Origin: Bog-950 sp046329535
Lineage (GTDB): Bacteria > Bacteroidota > Bacteroidia > Chitinophagales > LD1
DNA length: 64,000 bases
NCBI GenBank assembly: GCA_046329535.1
Contig: JAXLUN010000005.1
Span: 186,001-250,000, forward strand
Direction: 5' to 3'
Part shown: positions 16,734 through 26,015 of the stretch, one piece after another
Numbering within the stretch: position 1 is the stretch's first letter
How the letters are laid out: every line of letters begins with the position of its first letter
Notes under the pieces: model-generated
Told to the model about the DNA's origin: nothing
The model's input: only the letters and a program-made list of their open reading frames with translations
Database searches by the model: none
Translations under genes and position numbers: made by a program

Positions 16734-18239
16734 CTAATCGCGATAAGAACTCCGGTTTCTGACCCAGTTGCCCGGTTTATTCGAGGCAGCGTTTTGGGCA
16801 GATGGAGCAACCCCTTTTTTCACGGGTTTACTTTCGTAAATATATTGAGCCAGCAGGGCGGCAATCTCCATTTCCTGCTCATCTTCTTTTTTCAAATACT
16901 CGGGCTTGTAGTTTTTACCCACAAAATTGGTATCGAACTTACCCGATACAAAATCGGGATGGGTGAGCACAAAGCGGCCAAAGGCTAAGGTGTTTTTAAC
17001 GCCTACAATCTGGTAATCGTCAATGGCCCGCAACAGGCGGTCAATGGCTTCTGCCCGGTCCTTGCCGTAGGCTACCAGCTTGGCCAGCATGGGGTCATAA
17101 TAGATAGGAATATCCATGCCTTCCTCATAGCCGTCATCTACTCTTACTCCGGGGCCTTCGGGCTTTTTATACTGCACCAGACGACCGATGTCGGGTAAAA
17201 AATTATTCAGCGGGTCTTCGGCATAGAGGCGGAGTTCAATGGCATGTCCGCGCATCTGTAAATCGGCTTGGGTAAAGCTCAGCTTTTCTCCGCGCGCAAT
17301 CTTAATCTGCTCTTTCACCAAATCTATTCCGGTAATCATTTCGGTTACCGGATGCTCCACCTGCAAACGGGTGTTCATTTCCAGAAAGTAAAAATTCAAG
17401 GCTTCATCTACCAGAAACTCCACCGTGCCCGCACCGATATAGGCACAGGACTGACCTACCTTCACCGCAGCTTCGCCAATGGCTTTTCTTTTCACCTCAT
17501 CTAAACAACTGCTGGGAGCTTCTTCCACCACCTTCTGGTGCCTGCGCTGCACCGAACATTCTCTTTCAAACAGGTAAACGATGTTGCCGTAGTTATCGCC
17601 CAGTATCTGCACCTCGATGTGCTTGGGCGAGCCCACATATTTTTCAATAAACACACTGCCATCGCCAAAGGCGCTGATGGCTTCGCTTTGCGCGCGCTGC
17701 ATCTGCTCTTCCAGCTCATCGCTGGAGGTAACTACCCGCATCCCTTTTCCGCCACCACCGGCACTGGCTTTTATCAAAATTGGATACCCTATTTTTTCGC
17801 CCAGCAATTTGGCTTCGGCCACATCGGTAATGGCTCCTTCGCTGCCCGGAACCATGGGTATATCAAATTTCTTGGCCGCTTCTTTGGCTGCCAGTTTGCT
17901 GCCCATGATTTCAATAGCCTCGGGGGTGGGGCCAATAAAGGTGATACCGTTTTCTTCTACCAGCTTGGCAAAGGTGGCGTTCTCGCTCAGAAATCCGTAG
18001 CCGGGGTGAATGCCATCTACGCCCAGCGATTTGGCAACGGCCACAATCTTATCGCCTCGCAAATACGATTCTTTAGACGATGCCGGACCTATACATACGG
18101 CTTCATCGGCATAGCGCACATGCGGAGAGTTTCTATCGGCTTCGGAGTAGACGGCCACGGTTTGAATACCCATTTCGCGGGCACTTTTCATCACCCTAAG
18201 GGCTATTTCGCCTCGGTTGGCTACCAGTATTTTTTTCAT
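16734..18239 (-). CDS. accC: Biotin carboxylase subunit (AccC family)
   Basis: ATP-dependent carboxylation of biotin on a carrier protein. The 501-residue product begins MKKILVANRGEIALRVMKSA, the standard AccC start. ATP-grasp elements include IKASAGGGGKGMRVV near 160, ECSVQRRHQKVVEEAP near 230 and EMNTRLQVEHPVTEMI near 288-303, then the carboxylase C domain. About 50 residues follow the usual AccC end, a Lys/Pro/Ala tail that also appears in acyl-CoA carboxylases. No biotin carrier or carboxyltransferase gene is adjacent, so it may serve acetyl-CoA or propionyl-CoA carboxylase. An ATG farther upstream is ignored as non-homologous. Confidence 0.9.
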   Translation of the reverse strand: MKKILVANRGEIALRVMKSAREMGIQTVAVYSEADRNSPHVRYADEAVCIGPASSKESYLRGDKIVAVAKSLGVDGIHPGYGFLSENATFAKLVEENGITFIGPTPEAIEIMGSKLAAKEAAKKFDIPMVPGSEGAITDVAEAKLLGEKIGYPILIKASAGGGGKGMRVVTSSDELEEQMQRAQSEAISAFGDGSVFIEKYVGSPKHIEVQILGDNYGNIVYLFERECSVQRRHQKVVEEAPSSCLDEVKRKAIGEAAVKVGQSCAYIGAGTVEFLVDEALNFYFLEMNTRLQVEHPVTEMITGIDLVKEQIKIARGEKLSFTQADLQMRGHAIELRLYAEDPLNNFLPDIGRLVQYKKPEGPGVRVDDGYEEGMDIPIYYDPMLAKLVAYGKDRAEAIDRLLRAIDDYQIVGVKNTLAFGRFVLTHPDFVSGKFDTNFVGKNYKPEYLKKEDEQEMEIAALLAQYIYESKPVKKGVAPSAQNAASNKPGNWVRNRSSYRD

Positions 18240-18315
18240 GCGTTTGGCATTTTTATGGAGCCGCAAACATGCGAAAAAAAAGATTGTTTAAATGGAAGTG
18301 GCTATGGGTGACCGC

Positions 18316-19293
18316 TTAATGCTTGAGTGGCCTTTTTTTAATCATGCCGCCCCGCGTATCTTTTACGCTGTTCATCACTACAAAGGCGTGGGGCTCTATT
18401 TTTTCAATTTCGGTGTTCAGTTTGTTCAGCTCCAGCCGGGTAACCACGGTGTAAATAATATCGGTCTCGCGTGTTTCGCCCCGCTTGCCGTAGCCTCGTT
18501 TACCGCTGTAAACGGTTACTCCGCGGCCCATCGTTTGAATAATCATTTGCCGTATTTCCTCACTGTGCGAGGAGATGATGGTGACCCCCATATATTCTTC
18601 AATACCCTCTACAACAAAGTCGAGGGTTTTAGAGGCCGAGAGGTAGGTAATCATAGAGTAGAGGGCCACTTCTACCCCTAAAAAGTAAGCGGCTGCCGAA
18701 AATATGAGTACGTTGATAACAATAATGATATCGCCCAGGGTGGTGCCCAGTTTGCGGCTCAGGTAAATGGCCAGCACCTCGGTGCCGTCTATGACCGCTC
18801 CGCCCCTTACCGCCAAGCCTATACCGGCCCCTAAGAAAAAGCCTCCGAAAACGGCTACCAGTAAATTATCTTTAGTTATATCGGGAAAAGTAACCGTGGC
18901 CAGACAGATAGCCAGCCCCGTAATGGCCAGAGCGGTTTTACCGGCAAACTGCCGGCCCATGACCTGATAGCCCAGCACCACAAAGGGAATATTGACACCT
19001 ATAATGAGTAAATACAGCGGAACCCCGGTAACGATGGATAATAGCAGCGAGATACCCGTGGCCCCTCCGTCAATAAAATGGTTGGTAAGCAAAAAGCCCT
19101 TAAACCCGAACGAGGCCGATAGGATGCCTGCGCTGATGAGCAAAAAATCTTTGAGATAACGCTTGGTGGTAATAGCCAGCTCGCGGTAGTCTTTGGCCTG
19201 TCGGTAACTGGTGTAAGGGGCCGGGCCGCTCTTTTGCAGATATTTCTTTTTCAGAGCATTTCTAATCACTGTTTGCGCAAAAAACGGGTTCAT
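18316..19293 (-). CDS. YitT family membrane protein (DUF161 + DUF2179)
   Basis: A 325-residue inner-membrane protein. Five or six helices lie at about 35-225, with FLLTNHFIDGGATGISLLLS and GIGLAVRGGAVIDGTEVLA being YitT hallmarks. The soluble DUF2179 domain follows (MGVTIISSHSEEIRQMIIQT, then GRGVTVYSGKRGY). A long basic N-terminus of about 50 residues precedes the first helix. The transported substrate is not established. I chose the ATG at 19291-19293; an upstream TTG is possible. Its -7-like element CGAAGATA (TATCTTCG on this strand) lies at 19341-19348. Confidence 0.88.
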   Translation of the reverse strand: MNPFFAQTVIRNALKKKYLQKSGPAPYTSYRQAKDYRELAITTKRYLKDFLLISAGILSASFGFKGFLLTNHFIDGGATGISLLLSIVTGVPLYLLIIGVNIPFVVLGYQVMGRQFAGKTALAITGLAICLATVTFPDITKDNLLVAVFGGFFLGAGIGLAVRGGAVIDGTEVLAIYLSRKLGTTLGDIIIVINVLIFSAAAYFLGVEVALYSMITYLSASKTLDFVVEGIEEYMGVTIISSHSEEIRQMIIQTMGRGVTVYSGKRGYGKRGETRETDIIYTVVTRLELNKLNTEIEKIEPHAFVVMNSVKDTRGGMIKKRPLKH

Positions 19294-19340
19294 AGCTTCT
19301 GTTTTCGTTATGGAATAAGGAACCAACTAAACGGATAAGG

Positions 19341-19348
19341 CGAAGATA
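19341..19348 (-). promoter_or_regulatory. Candidate -7 element of the YitT gene
   Basis: CGAAGATA on the plus strand, TATCTTCG on the minus strand, fits TAnnTTyG, 48 bp before the chosen start codon. Confidence 0.35.
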
Positions 19349-19415
19349 GGAGGAACTTTTATGTAATGTATTAAAAACTGTTTTTGCTGCTCTGGTATTA
19401 TTACCAAAGCCTTTG

Positions 19416-19438
19416 CCGCTGTGCCCCAGCGGTTTTTT
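19416..19438 (+). terminator. Orphan plus-strand terminator-like hairpin
   Basis: CCGCTG 19416-19421, loop, CAGCGG 19427-19432, then TTTTTT. No plus-strand gene lies upstream within 2.7 kb. Confidence 0.35.
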
Positions 19439-19680
19439 GTGGTGATAACACCAATAAAGGAGAAATTTACCATTCCATTGCTCCTGACCACATCAAAACA
19501 AGTGTTTTGCTTCATTCCGTTGAAACGGAATCAGGTCTATACGCGGTTGCCCTACAGAAGCTTTTGCCGTGTCTGTTCTTTCCGCTCGTAACTCTTGTTG
19601 AGTGGTAACACCCTCCTTTTTTTATTTCTGGCTTGCTTAGTCATTATGGAATTCTTATCAGCGCTATCAAACAGTACATA

Positions 19681-19711
19681 AAAAAGCCGCTCCTGGTGGA
19701 GCGGCTTTTTT
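19681..19711 (-). terminator. secDF terminator (bidirectional sequence)
   Basis: AAAAAGCCGCTCC, loop TGGT, GGAGCGGCTTTTTT: a perfect 8-bp GC-rich stem flanked by A and T tracts, 17 bp after the secDF stop. Confidence 0.85.
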
Positions 19712-19727
19712 ATGTGTCAAATTAAAA

Positions 19728-22700
19728 CTATTTCTTTTTGCTGAAACGGTTGGTTAAGTCAACCATAATTGGGGAGGCCACAAAAATAGAAGAGTAGGTA
19801 CCTATCAGCAATCCGATAATTAAGGCAAACGAGAAACCTCTGATAGGGGTTCCGCCAAAAAGGAAGAGAATAAGTGCTACCAGGAACACCGTCATAACGG
19901 TCATGATAGTTCGGCTCAAAGTCTGGTTAATAGATTCGTTAACGTTATCTACCAGGCTGCGGGTAGGGTGTAGGCCCAGTGTTTCGCGTATCCGGTCAAA
20001 TACCACCACGGTATCATTTACTGAGTAACCAATCAGGGTGAGGATGGCCGCAATAACGTTCTGGTCAATTTCTAATGAGAACGGTAAAATATGACGGAAC
20101 AATGAGAACACACCCAATACCAGTACCGGGTCATGAATCAGGGCCACAATGGCACCGGCTGCATACTGCCATTTTCTGAATCGGATAAAGATATATAAGA
20201 ACACCCCGCCCAAACTGAAGAAGATAGCCCAGAAAGCACTCTTGCGAATGTCATCGGCAATAGAAGCTTCAATTTTAACCGAGCTCTTAATGTTCTTGGT
20301 TCTGAAATCGTCCAGGGTTGGTTTCTCGGTAAAGATAGGGCTCAGGCCTTCGTAAACCTTGGCTTCTACTGTGCTGTCTACAACCGGACCGCTTGAGTCA
20401 ATTAAGAAAGGAGTAGTGATAGAAACCTGATTGTTGCTGCCATAGGTTTTTACCTGTGGTGCACCGCCTAAACCGGCCTCCAGGGCTTTAGAAACCTGCT
20501 CGGTAGTTACATCTTTATCAAACTGAACTACATAGCTGCGGCCGCCTTTAAAGTCAACCCCTAGGTCGAATCCATAGAAAATGATAGAGGCAAGAGAAAC
20601 CGCAAAAATAACGGTAGAAATACCATAAGTGATTTTACGTTTACCCATAAAATCGAAATTGATATGCTTGAACAGGTTATTGGTAAACTTGTTGCCAAAG
20701 TTAATGGTCCAACCTTTATCAAACCAGTAATCGAAAAGAACGCGTGATACTAATACGGCAGTAAACATGGAAGTAAACAAACCATATACTAATACCCGAC
20801 CGAATCCCTGAATAGCGCCCAATCCGAAAATCATGAGCACAACTCCCACCACCATGGTAGTTAAGTTACCGTCAATAATGGCATTGTAAGAGTGGCTGTA
20901 ACCTTCATCAACCGCTAAGCGAAGACCTTTGCCACGGGCAACTTCTTCACGCACCCGCTCGTTAATAATTACGTTGGCATCTACCGCCATAGCCAGAGTA
21001 AGCAGAATACCCGCCATAGCCGGAAGGGTAAACGATGCACCGATAGAAATTAAAGCGCAAATCAAAATGAACATGTTCAGGAACATGGCAATGTTGGCAA
21101 TAACACCCGAACGGTTATAGTAAGCCACCATAAACAGGAACACCATTCCAAAACCGATTATGAGTGATAACAAACCGGCTTTGATAGATTCTTTACCTAA
21201 ACTTGGTCCTATTACCTGCTCTTCAATAACTACAGTTTTAGCTTCCAGCTTACCGCTCTTCAATATGTTGGCTAAGTCAATCGCCTCTTCCAGTTGGTCG
21301 ATACCCGTAATGTTAGAGTGACCTCCCGAAATTTTCTGCTGCACGCGGGGGGCCGAGAATACGCGGTTATCCAATACAATAGCAATACATTTTTTAACTG
21401 TTTTGCCACCTACGTTTCCGTTGACAGCCGCTTCGGTCATCTTTTCCCATTTAGCCGACCCCAGGGCGTTCATCGCAATGTCAACCTCCGGTGTTCCAAA
21501 CTGATCGAAACTCTGATAAGCGTTAGTGATTACATCTCCGCTAAGAGGTGCCTCGGGCGATGATGGATTTTGTTTGATAGCGTATAAGCCGTAAACGTTT
21601 CCTTCTTTACCTAAAGAGTGAGCACTCCACAATAATTTTAAATCGCGCGGCAACATAGAACGAACCATGTCTTTAGCCAGCAAGCGGTTAATCTTAGCTG
21701 TATCGCGACCTAAAGCACGACCTACCATCGGGCCTTCGCCTGCATCTTTACCATCCTGCGTTAAGTTAGGATACAATAGTTCCCAAAGTGGATTAGAGTT
21801 AGCATTGGCGCTGTCTTTCTTAGCGGTAGTTTTGCTACCGGCAGAATCAGGAGTGGCGGTGGTTGCTGTGGCAGAGTCACCAAACAGAACCGAACCGGCA
21901 GAAGTAGAATCAACTTCGGATGAGGTGCTGTCTTTAGAAGCCGCTAAAGCCGCTTTGGCTTCGCGAAGGGCAGTGTTGGCATCGCCTAAGTAGTTTAATA
22001 CTTCACGGGTTTCGTAAGTATCCCAAAACTCTAACTGAGCCGTTTGCTGTAATAATTTACGAACACGTGCCGGGTCATCAACACCCGGTAATTCCAGAAT
22101 AATTCTTCCGGTGTTTTCCTGTAAAGAGATGTTAGGAGAAGCCACACCGAACTGATCGATACGGGTTTTTAATACCTGGAAAGTGTTCTTGATAGCGGCA
22201 TCAAAATCTTTACGCAACACGTTAATCACTTCACTGTTGGAAGAAGTCATGCTTATTTTGCCCTGGTAAGTTTCGATAGGGGCAAAAATGGCAGCCAGTT
22301 TCGCGTTCTTGTCTAAAGCTTCAAATTCATCTTTGAAGATAGAAAGAAAGTCACGCTGATCATCTTTCTGTTTTTCTTTGGCATTGGTAATAGCCTTGTT
22401 AAATAACTCGCTGCGGTTATTGTATGCCATTCTGCGCAATACATCATCTTCCGATATTTCCATAATCAGACTCATACCGCCTTTCAGGTCAAGCCCTAAA
22501 CTGAGGGCGTGGTCGCGGCTGAATTTGTAGGTATAAAAATCTCTTAAGCCCCAAACATCTATCAGCGGAGAGCCCGAAACGGAGTCAAGATAATTTCTGC
22601 GAAATGTTTTTTCTACCTGCGCTAACGAGTCTTGAAACAGCACTTGCTGTGCGGAGCTTAAACCGGCAGGAACAGTCTTATTTACCTGCTTGGCGGCATA

Positions 22701-22814
22701 ACTATCAGCTTTGCCTTCTACATAGTAACTAACGAAGGTGAATGAGAGTTGAAAAAGACATACCAAAACAAGGATAAAGGTGAAAACCTTAATTACTCCT
22801 TTTAAATTCTGCAT
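19728..22814 (-). CDS. secDF: Protein translocase subunits SecD and SecF, fused
   Basis: A 1028-residue SecDF fusion, the usual Bacteroidota form, using the proton motive force to pull exported proteins through SecYEG. The SecD part has one N-terminal helix, LSLGLDLKGGMSLIMEI near 108, and the periplasmic P1 head, which carries an Ala/Ser/Thr/Asp-rich low-complexity insert near 280-335. A five-helix bundle with ADANVIINERVREE follows. SecF begins near residue 720 with the GFDLGVDFKGGRSYVVQF motif and includes IGYSVNDTVVVFDRIRE. It provides Sec export upstream of the T9SS cargo encoded across the window. The downstream terminator is strong. Confidence 0.97.
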   Translation of the reverse strand: MQNLKGVIKVFTFILVLVCLFQLSFTFVSYYVEGKADSYAAKQVNKTVPAGLSSAQQVLFQDSLAQVEKTFRRNYLDSVSGSPLIDVWGLRDFYTYKFSRDHALSLGLDLKGGMSLIMEISEDDVLRRMAYNNRSELFNKAITNAKEKQKDDQRDFLSIFKDEFEALDKNAKLAAIFAPIETYQGKISMTSSNSEVINVLRKDFDAAIKNTFQVLKTRIDQFGVASPNISLQENTGRIILELPGVDDPARVRKLLQQTAQLEFWDTYETREVLNYLGDANTALREAKAALAASKDSTSSEVDSTSAGSVLFGDSATATTATPDSAGSKTTAKKDSANANSNPLWELLYPNLTQDGKDAGEGPMVGRALGRDTAKINRLLAKDMVRSMLPRDLKLLWSAHSLGKEGNVYGLYAIKQNPSSPEAPLSGDVITNAYQSFDQFGTPEVDIAMNALGSAKWEKMTEAAVNGNVGGKTVKKCIAIVLDNRVFSAPRVQQKISGGHSNITGIDQLEEAIDLANILKSGKLEAKTVVIEEQVIGPSLGKESIKAGLLSLIIGFGMVFLFMVAYYNRSGVIANIAMFLNMFILICALISIGASFTLPAMAGILLTLAMAVDANVIINERVREEVARGKGLRLAVDEGYSHSYNAIIDGNLTTMVVGVVLMIFGLGAIQGFGRVLVYGLFTSMFTAVLVSRVLFDYWFDKGWTINFGNKFTNNLFKHINFDFMGKRKITYGISTVIFAVSLASIIFYGFDLGVDFKGGRSYVVQFDKDVTTEQVSKALEAGLGGAPQVKTYGSNNQVSITTPFLIDSSGPVVDSTVEAKVYEGLSPIFTEKPTLDDFRTKNIKSSVKIEASIADDIRKSAFWAIFFSLGGVFLYIFIRFRKWQYAAGAIVALIHDPVLVLGVFSLFRHILPFSLEIDQNVIAAILTLIGYSVNDTVVVFDRIRETLGLHPTRSLVDNVNESINQTLSRTIMTVMTVFLVALILFLFGGTPIRGFSFALIIGLLIGTYSSIFVASPIMVDLTNRFSKKK

Positions 22815-22848
22815 CTGAAATAGGGTTTATATCTTAAAAAATGGAACG

Positions 22849-22856
22849 CAAATATA
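22849..22856 (-). promoter_or_regulatory. Candidate -7 element of secDF
   Basis: CAAATATA on the plus strand (TATATTTG on the minus strand) matches TAnnTTTG, 35 bp before the start codon. Confidence 0.4.
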
Positions 22857-22990
22857 GAAGAATAGGTAGAAAAGAAAAGCGGGGCTAAACTTGGGGTAAA
22901 AATGGCATCTATGCAGCATGTACAGATGCTGTTTTGAATAGAAGACAGACCGGGAAACTTCGCCATGGTCTGGTTATAACCCCTGCTACA

Positions 22991-25384
22991 TCAGCGGGCT
23001 TTAACCACCTTCAGTGATTTCAATAGCCGCTTGTTGCTGCTTAACTGCACCAAATAAACCCCGGACGAGAGTTTTTCACCCAGTTGAATAGATTGATTAT
23101 TGACGGCCTTCTGGGTAATCAGAACCCGGCCGGAGATGTCGCAGATTTCTATCAGGGCATTATCAGTGGTGAGGTTTTTTATCTGTATATTGATTTCGCT
23201 GCTGAACGGGTTAGGGTATGCATTTATCATTACATCTGCCGCTATTTCGCTAAGCCCCGTATTAACAGCCGGAGAATCTACCACCATAAAGACATCAACC
23301 GCTGCTTCTACTAAATGGCCGGGAGTGGCATCGTTGGCTTCAAAAAAGATGCGCATGTTATGGCCCAGAAAAAAATGGTCCAGTACCCGAATATTGCGAT
23401 ACATCCACTGGCTTTGTACGGAGTTAGCAGTAAACTGGTCGATGAGCACGGTATCAAATCCATTACTCAGGTATACGAGCAGGGAGTCGTTAGGAGAAGT
23501 TCCCTGGCCGCCATCGTTAAAGAACCAGGCATAGTAACTGATGTATGGATTCTGATAGCCCACCAAGTCGAAAAGGGGGGAACGCAGAATTGTTTTGCCG
23601 TTATCTAAATCATCTTCACCGGCTTGGCCGCCACCGTTGCCGGTATCGTAGCATTTTACACCTAAGTCATTCGGTCTGTCAAAATTTGGATTGGCAGGTG
23701 TTCCATTGTAATTGGTGCCTACCGGCTCACCGCGGGTCCAGTCGCCACTGCTGGCGGTGGAGGAAACGGTCCAGCCATAATCCATCACAAAGTCATCGTA
23801 ATATCCTTTTTTAACTGATAACACAATTGTATCTTCAGTCGTATTGATACTCTTCTTTAGAAAAGCCGTAACGCGTCCCCATCGACCGGCATAAAATGAA
23901 TAGGTGCTTTGAATAAAATCGCAGAAAACATATTCGGCATTCAAATCGGTAGAGATATCCTGATAGGCATTGCCTAATGAATCTTCAACGAGTACCCGAA
24001 TAAACGGGAGAGGAGCTCCGGTTGAGTCATCTACCGTTTGTATGACCAGTTTGCTGGTTGATACCGGAAGCAATTCTACATTCACTAAGCTCAAAATGCC
24101 GCTTTTTAATTGTACACCCGTTACCTCTTTAGTTTGATATCCTGTCTTTGAAAACCGAATGGTGTAAGTTCCGGTATCGGTTGTGCCGGTGCTGTATCTT
24201 CCCAGATAATTGGTTTGGTCGGTTACGCTGGCACCCATAATTTCAATCTGAGCTCCGGTTATGAAACTCTGGCAGATTGAATCTTTCACCACTCCTTCCA
24301 GATAGGATGCACGCTTGTAAGTTGGTTTTACAATCCATAGTCCTGTTTCAATATCACTGATAATGATATTGCCCGATGGCAGATAGGGCCAAACTCCCCA
24401 AGCTCCGTTAAAACCATCACCCTGATAGTTGGGAGAGGAATCGAAATTTCCTACTTCTATCAAATTGTTCTTGCGCGTTACATCATGAATGGTGATACCG
24501 TATGTATAGTAAGAAGTAATACAATAGTTATTCAGAAAGTAAGTGTTATGGATAATGGTGTTACTCCCCGGGTCTACCTGCGTACGGTCGGTTTCGGTTA
24601 CGTTGTTCAGGTTGCTTACATCGTAACAGGTAAGTGTACTGTTCGGTTTTTCATCGGTAGTGAATAGGTAATTTCCATCATCTGTAGGCCAGCAGTTATG
24701 CGAAAAATTTAAAGGTGTATTCCATTGAGCCAATACTCGTGATGGATTATCGGCATCGGTTTTATCGCTTACATCTATTACTTTAACAAAGCCATCGTTG
24801 ATACAGGCGGCCCACAGCGTATCGTTGCGTACGAAACAGTCATGCACATAGTTATTGTTGAAGCTTCCCAGATAGACCGGATTGTAAGGGTCGGTATTCA
24901 GGTCCAGAAACAATTGACCTTTATCGGTACCATTTACATAGGCAATTCCGTTGCTGTCTATAAATATTGTGTGAGAAGTGCTCATGCCGGCCGGATTGAC
25001 AGTATGATACTGAACACTATCAGGCAGGTAATTCAAATTAACTACTACTAAGCCGCTGGGCTGCTCGGTAGTAACATAAGCGTAACCTTTATATTCACGT
25101 ACTTCGCGCCAAAAGCCTTGCTGCCCTGTAGCTCCGGGAACTAAAAAAATCTGATGCGGATTGGTTGGGGTATCGATAGATACAATGGAAAGCCCCTGGG
25201 TATTGCCTACCAGAGCGTATTCATGTCCCTGCGCATCGCTGTATCCGGTGAGGTTGCTGCATTGAATTCCCCCATTATAGGGTAAATGCCCTAACAGCTG
25301 AATATTGTTTTGTGCATAGATAACAAAACAGAGCAACTTGAATATGATAACCAGTGCTGCGCGGTTAACCGAAATGTATTTCAT
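22991..25384 (-). CDS. Choice-of-anchor B T9SS surface protein
   Basis: A 797-residue exported protein. After a signal peptide ending near IYAQ, residues about 30-365 form a seven-bladed LVIVD-type propeller of the choice-of-anchor B family (YALVGNTQGLSIVSID, HDCFVRNDTLWAACINDGF, GIWI-like GLWIVK ends). A carboxypeptidase-regulatory-like domain (YLEGVVKDSICQSFITGAQI) and a second Ig-like stretch come next. A jelly-roll-like module near 545-700 includes a FDRPNDLGVKCYDTGNGG segment. The final 80 residues are a T9SS type A sorting domain (NAYPNPFSSEINIQI, then SSGVYLVQLSSNKRLLKSLKVVKA). It is predicted to be cell-surface attached; the ligand is unknown. Confidence 0.88.
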   Translation of the reverse strand: MKYISVNRAALVIIFKLLCFVIYAQNNIQLLGHLPYNGGIQCSNLTGYSDAQGHEYALVGNTQGLSIVSIDTPTNPHQIFLVPGATGQQGFWREVREYKGYAYVTTEQPSGLVVVNLNYLPDSVQYHTVNPAGMSTSHTIFIDSNGIAYVNGTDKGQLFLDLNTDPYNPVYLGSFNNNYVHDCFVRNDTLWAACINDGFVKVIDVSDKTDADNPSRVLAQWNTPLNFSHNCWPTDDGNYLFTTDEKPNSTLTCYDVSNLNNVTETDRTQVDPGSNTIIHNTYFLNNYCITSYYTYGITIHDVTRKNNLIEVGNFDSSPNYQGDGFNGAWGVWPYLPSGNIIISDIETGLWIVKPTYKRASYLEGVVKDSICQSFITGAQIEIMGASVTDQTNYLGRYSTGTTDTGTYTIRFSKTGYQTKEVTGVQLKSGILSLVNVELLPVSTSKLVIQTVDDSTGAPLPFIRVLVEDSLGNAYQDISTDLNAEYVFCDFIQSTYSFYAGRWGRVTAFLKKSINTTEDTIVLSVKKGYYDDFVMDYGWTVSSTASSGDWTRGEPVGTNYNGTPANPNFDRPNDLGVKCYDTGNGGGQAGEDDLDNGKTILRSPLFDLVGYQNPYISYYAWFFNDGGQGTSPNDSLLVYLSNGFDTVLIDQFTANSVQSQWMYRNIRVLDHFFLGHNMRIFFEANDATPGHLVEAAVDVFMVVDSPAVNTGLSEIAADVMINAYPNPFSSEINIQIKNLTTDNALIEICDISGRVLITQKAVNNQSIQLGEKLSSGVYLVQLSSNKRLLKSLKVVKAR

Positions 25385-25538
25385 GAATATATTTTAAAGC
25401 GATGAAAATATATTATTGTCCTAAAACAAAAGTATTGGTGTTTGGTTACCGGTAAGGCTATACAGCAAACCTGCCAGCTTGTAACTCAGAGACAACACCG
25501 GCCAAGTTCCAGTTCGTTGCCAGGATTATATAAAATAC

Positions 25539-25566
25539 AAAAGCCCCCGAACCACCAGGGGCTTTC
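25539..25566 (-). terminator. Terminator of the MbnP/MbnH-like operon
   Basis: AAAAGCCCCC and GGGGCTTTC form an 8-bp stem around a 9-nt loop. On the minus strand the stem is followed by a T-rich tract. It lies 24 bp after the last gene of the cluster. Confidence 0.8.
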
Positions 25567-25589
25567 TTAAACCAATAAAACATCAAGAC

Positions 25590-25982
25590 TTACTGCATCA
25601 CGTGAAACATCACTTCTTTTGAAGTTAGCCCTCCGTCATGATCGGCAGCTGTAATATGTAAATGATACATTCCGGTATCAGAAGTGGCAAAATGGTAGTG
25701 GAAGTTGTAAGAAGATAAAGCATGAACAGTTGGATATTGTGCAAACACCGTAACTCCCAGGTGATTTTTTACAATCACACTCAGCTCGTGTAATTCCTCA
25801 TCATCGCTGGCGGTTCCCTCAAGGTGTGTGGAATCGGGCAACATAGTCATGGCACCTTCGGTTGGTTCGTCAATAACTACAACCGGAGCGGCATTTTCAT
25901 TCTTTTTAGAGCAGGATGAGATGCTTGCCGTCAAAACTGCAATGAACACAGCCGAGAGGAAAATGGTTTCAATCTTTTTCAT
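25590..25982 (-). CDS. Small His-rich lipoprotein (DUF4625-like)
   Basis: A 130-residue lipoprotein: signal with lipobox SISSC at residues 20-24, then an Ig-like fold of about 100 residues. It starts APVVVIDEPTEGAMTM, with the DDEELHELSVIVKNHLG segment typical of DUF4625-type domains. The mature part holds at least nine His residues, several in NFHYHF, YHLHITAADHD and VMFHVMQ, which would suit metal binding. It is last in a minus-strand series after the MbnP/MbnH-like pair, just before a terminator. A role in metal handling is inferred from context and composition only. Confidence 0.72.
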   Translation of the reverse strand: MKKIETIFLSAVFIAVLTASISSCSKKNENAAPVVVIDEPTEGAMTMLPDSTHLEGTASDDEELHELSVIVKNHLGVTVFAQYPTVHALSSYNFHYHFATSDTGMYHLHITAADHDGGLTSKEVMFHVMQ

Positions 25983-26015
25983 TTTGTTTTTGTTTTGGTG
26001 AATGGAGAAATTTTA

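Larger units (their letters stand above)
19294..19727. other. Noncoding interval between yitT-like gene and secDF
   Basis: No convincing gene. It contains the yitT-like promoter element (19341-19348), a plus-strand hairpin CCGCTG/CAGCGG followed by six T (19416-19438), a perfect 8-bp hairpin ATTCCGTT-GA-AACGGAAT (19514-19531), and the secDF terminator. A 62-residue minus-strand reading frame at 19327-19515 has no recognisable features. The plus-strand terminator with no plus-strand gene before it suggests an unannotated small transcript, but nothing more can be said. Confidence 0.5.

Noticed and set aside
17538..18311. 257-residue plus-strand frame antisense to biotin carboxylase
   Set aside because: Shadow of a well-conserved gene; composition (His/Phe/Gly rich) typical of antisense frames.
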